A DNA stretch of 64,000 nt from an uncultured Psychroserpens sp. (GTDB lineage Bacteria > Bacteroidota > Bacteroidia > Flavobacteriales > Flavobacteriaceae): contig NZ_CANMVN010000009.1 in assembly GCF_947501425.1 (NCBI RefSeq), forward strand, positions 181,077 to 245,076, written 5' to 3'. Positions within the stretch are counted from its first letter, which is position 1. Every line of letters begins with the position of its first letter. Shown here piece by piece: positions 62,030-64,000 of this stretch. Position numbers and translations under genes: made by a program. The notes below the pieces were generated by a model. That model did not search any database, was not told the DNA's origin, and saw nothing but the letters and a program-made list of their open reading frames with translations.

Positions 62030-62953
62030 ATGCATTACACCTTACATCAACTAGAAATATTTCATAAAGTATCACAGTTAAAGAGCGTTACAAAAGCATC
62101 CGAGGAGCTATTTTTAACTCAGCCTGCAGTGTCAATTCAATTAAAAAAATTTCAAGATCAGTTTCAAATTCCACTATTTGAAGTTGTTGGTCGGAAGATT
62201 TACATAACTGACTTTGGTGAGGAAATCTCTCTTGCTGCAGAAAAAATACTAAATGAAGTCAATGCTATTAATTATAAAGCCCTATCATTTCAAGGAGAAC
62301 TATCTGGAATGCTGAAAATAGCTATTGTTTCAACAGCAAAATATGCTATGCCTTATTTCCTAACTGAATTTATGAACCAACACAAAGGCGTTGATCTCAG
62401 TATGGATGTAACTAACAAAGCTGAAGTAGTAAAATCTCTCGAAAACAACTTAGTAGATTTTGCTATGGTATCCACTATTCCAAAGCATTTAAAAATTGAT
62501 CGTGTTCAACTCATGGAGAACAAATTGTATTTAGTTGGAGGTAAACAATACAAGCATAATGGAAAAAATGTATCTAAAACGGTATTTGAAAAACTTCCAC
62601 TTATCTACAGAGAACAAGGTTCTGCAACACGCAATCAGATGGAATATTTTATAGCCTCACATAAAATATCTAACTATAAGAAGATGGAATTAAAATCGAA
62701 TGAAGCTCTTAAACAGGCTGTAATAGCTGGATTAGGTTTTTCAATTATGCCATTGATAGGAATCAAAAACGAACTCAATAACGGCGACTTGCAAGTAATT
62801 CCTATGAAAGGCCTACCTATGATTACTAATTGGAACCTCATATGGCTTAGCTCAAAAAACTTATCCTCTATTGCTAAACATTTTGTAGATCATATCAATG
62901 AACATAAAGCTAAAATTATCAATAATCATTTTGATTGGTTCAACCAATATTAG
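62030..62953 (+). CDS. LysR-family transcriptional regulator
   Basis: A 307-residue LysR protein. The N-terminal winged helix reads LHQLEIFHKVSQLKSVTKASEELFLTQPAVSIQLKKF, the standard HTH. The effector domain spans about residues 90-300 (LSGMLKIAIVSTAKYAMPYFL and AGLGFSIMPLIG). It resembles CbbR/CmpR-type regulators of inorganic carbon genes, which fits the divergent sbtA gene and its small partner. The shared 80-base AT-rich gap is the likely binding region, but I did not find a clear T-N11-A site. Confidence 0.92.
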   Translation: MHYTLHQLEIFHKVSQLKSVTKASEELFLTQPAVSIQLKKFQDQFQIPLFEVVGRKIYITDFGEEISLAAEKILNEVNAINYKALSFQGELSGMLKIAIVSTAKYAMPYFLTEFMNQHKGVDLSMDVTNKAEVVKSLENNLVDFAMVSTIPKHLKIDRVQLMENKLYLVGGKQYKHNGKNVSKTVFEKLPLIYREQGSATRNQMEYFIASHKISNYKKMELKSNEALKQAVIAGLGFSIMPLIGIKNELNNGDLQVIPMKGLPMITNWNLIWLSSKNLSSIAKHFVDHINEHKAKIINNHFDWFNQY

Positions 62954-62957
62954 ACAT

Positions 62958-63800
62958 TTAATAGCCTGCAAAATTAAAGTTGAGCATTGATTTTACTTTG
63001 TTATATATTCTAGGAAATTGACCTTTAAAAACATCAGGTGATTCAATAAAAGTCTCAATGATTACTGACAAAAATTCAAATTGATTAGTAAAAGCATAAT
63101 CTCTTAAAAACTTTGACTTTACTAACTTCAATTTTAGCTCAGGACTACCATCCAATAAATTAGTCAGCTCAACAAAAGAATCCAGAAATATTGCTGAACT
63201 TGTACTTTGTCGTCTCACTCTCATATAATAAAAATGAATAGCATGTGTAAATTCGTGTACAGCCAGATTTAAATTATCATCTTCTATTTCGTATCCGTAT
63301 AACACATCCTTCCAAGAGAAAACAAGTGCTTTATAACCCAAATTAAACTCTCCCTTATGATAGGCTTTATTGGTTTCCGAATAAAACTCATCTGGATAAA
63401 ATATAATACGCTCTACAGATTTGATATGATAATCCCTAAGTCCGAAAGTAAGCTTCACGGCAGTTCCTGCAATGAGTACCTTCATTTCGTCTGTTACATT
63501 AATGTCTTTACCAATAAATTCCGTTCTCTTCATAAACTGATACACTCGATGTTCAAAAAAAGACTTATGCTTTAGCGATAGTTGATTGTAAAAATGAATA
63601 TACTGTCTCAGTATAGACCGTTGCGAGTTGGATAAAGCTCGTTTTCTGAAATAAATATGATTGTAAAACAGGCGCTTATTGATATATTCTACATAGGCCA
63701 TTTCGAAGAAGTAAAAGATCTTTTTTGCAAAAATCATAGCAAATAAAATTGCAGAAATGACATAAACCACGTAGGCCACCTCCTTTTCTTCTGGTGTCAT
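62958..63800 (-). CDS. MtfA-like zinc metallopeptidase, membrane-anchored
   Basis: A 280-residue protein. One N-terminal membrane helix (about residues 8-30, VAYVVYVISAILFAMIF) is followed by a soluble domain with LAVHEFTHAIHFYY, the HExxH zinc-binding motif. The segment RILRQYIHFYNQLSLKHKSFFEHRV is close to the MtfA family, in which an aminopeptidase activity linked to the Mlc regulator has been described in enterobacteria; no Mlc is in this window. ATG 63800 is used; the longer TTG-started frame adds only 14 residues. It converges with the LysR gene, 4 bases apart. Confidence 0.82.
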   Translation of the reverse strand: MTPEEKEVAYVVYVISAILFAMIFAKKIFYFFEMAYVEYINKRLFYNHIYFRKRALSNSQRSILRQYIHFYNQLSLKHKSFFEHRVYQFMKRTEFIGKDINVTDEMKVLIAGTAVKLTFGLRDYHIKSVERIIFYPDEFYSETNKAYHKGEFNLGYKALVFSWKDVLYGYEIEDDNLNLAVHEFTHAIHFYYMRVRRQSTSSAIFLDSFVELTNLLDGSPELKLKLVKSKFLRDYAFTNQFEFLSVIIETFIESPDVFKGQFPRIYNKVKSMLNFNFAGY

Positions 63801-64000
63801 TTTGGCTTCTTGTAATAGTAGAATTTTAGTTGAGAAACTCAATAGGGCTTTTTTAAGTTTTTGTCAAGTTAATATATTTTGACTAAATGTTTATAAAACA
63901 AATTCATTTCTATTTGCCAGTTTGCTTTGAACTTCGGATTGACTCACTGCGCTCGCCCTTCCTCAACGCTCCGCTTTGAACATAAGAAAGCTTTGCTTAT

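Noticed and set aside
1..64000. CRISPR arrays, tRNA or rRNA genes, insertion sequences, prophage
   Set aside because: I saw no regularly spaced repeats, no tRNA-like cloverleaf, no rRNA motif, and no transposase, integrase or phage structural gene in the window.

Overview
The window is AT-rich chromosomal DNA of a member of the Bacteroidota, most likely a marine-type Flavobacteriaceae. Four things point there. Many genes are preceded by the Bacteroidota -7 promoter box TAnnTTTG. Envelope genes typical of the group are present: PorT of the type IX secretion system (T9SS), a TamA-like lipoprotein, an Omp28-type lipoprotein and a cargo protein with a T9SS C-terminal sorting domain. The primary sigma factor is of the short type, and AccD lacks its zinc ribbon. 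I saw no rRNA, tRNA, CRISPR array, insertion sequence or prophage, and gene order looks like conserved core plus one accessory block.

Left third (1-29.4 kb) is mainly housekeeping. It holds an Omp28-type thiol lipoprotein (cut by the window edge) divergent from a TlpA-like thioredoxin and a DUF6029-like barrel; rsmG; a fatty acid desaturase with an aspartate aminotransferase; a tight array of three paralogous small membrane proteins plus a fourth small protein; the trkA-trkH potassium uptake operon; menG-porT facing a SPOUT methyltransferase, followed by tamL; then fbaA-accD, rpsO and pnp. Next come an HTH regulator with a 21-bp palindrome upstream, two lipoproteins, an ECF sigma factor and an unusual protein carrying both an inner-membrane helix and a C-terminal beta-barrel. 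The section ends with a small conserved protein, rpoD and a 40-residue membrane peptide.

Middle (29.4-53.3 kb): after rpe, a leftward block of about 23 kb on the minus strand encodes a Wzx/Wzy-dependent surface polysaccharide. It has a flippase, GNAT acyltransferase, deacetylase-like protein, two sulfotransferases, six GT4-like glycosyltransferases, a hexapeptide acyltransferase, an O-antigen polymerase/ligase-like protein, a two-domain oxidoreductase, a toroid protein, a WecG/TagA transferase, WecB, a TagO/WecA-like priming transferase, a Wza-like export lipoprotein and a Wzc-like tyrosine kinase. Most junctions overlap or nearly touch, so much of it is probably one operon from a promoter at 53281-53288, with extra promoters inside. 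TagO, WecB and WecG suggest a GlcNAc-ManNAc start on undecaprenyl phosphate; the sulfotransferases suggest a sulfated product.

Right part (53.3-64 kb): a 1180-residue T9SS cargo protein is followed by the most intriguing element of the window. This is a 53-residue peptide with a signal-like region and a 12-residue Pro/Gly-rich tail, then an HPr-kinase-like protein whose N-terminus looks like a PqqD/RRE domain, then a Nuc-transf_5-type nucleotidyltransferase. It resembles a minimal peptide-modification system without the usual lasso-peptide enzymes. A small barrel protein, a conserved small protein, an SbtA-type bicarbonate transporter with a small membrane protein and divergent LysR regulator, and an MtfA-like metallopeptidase complete the window.
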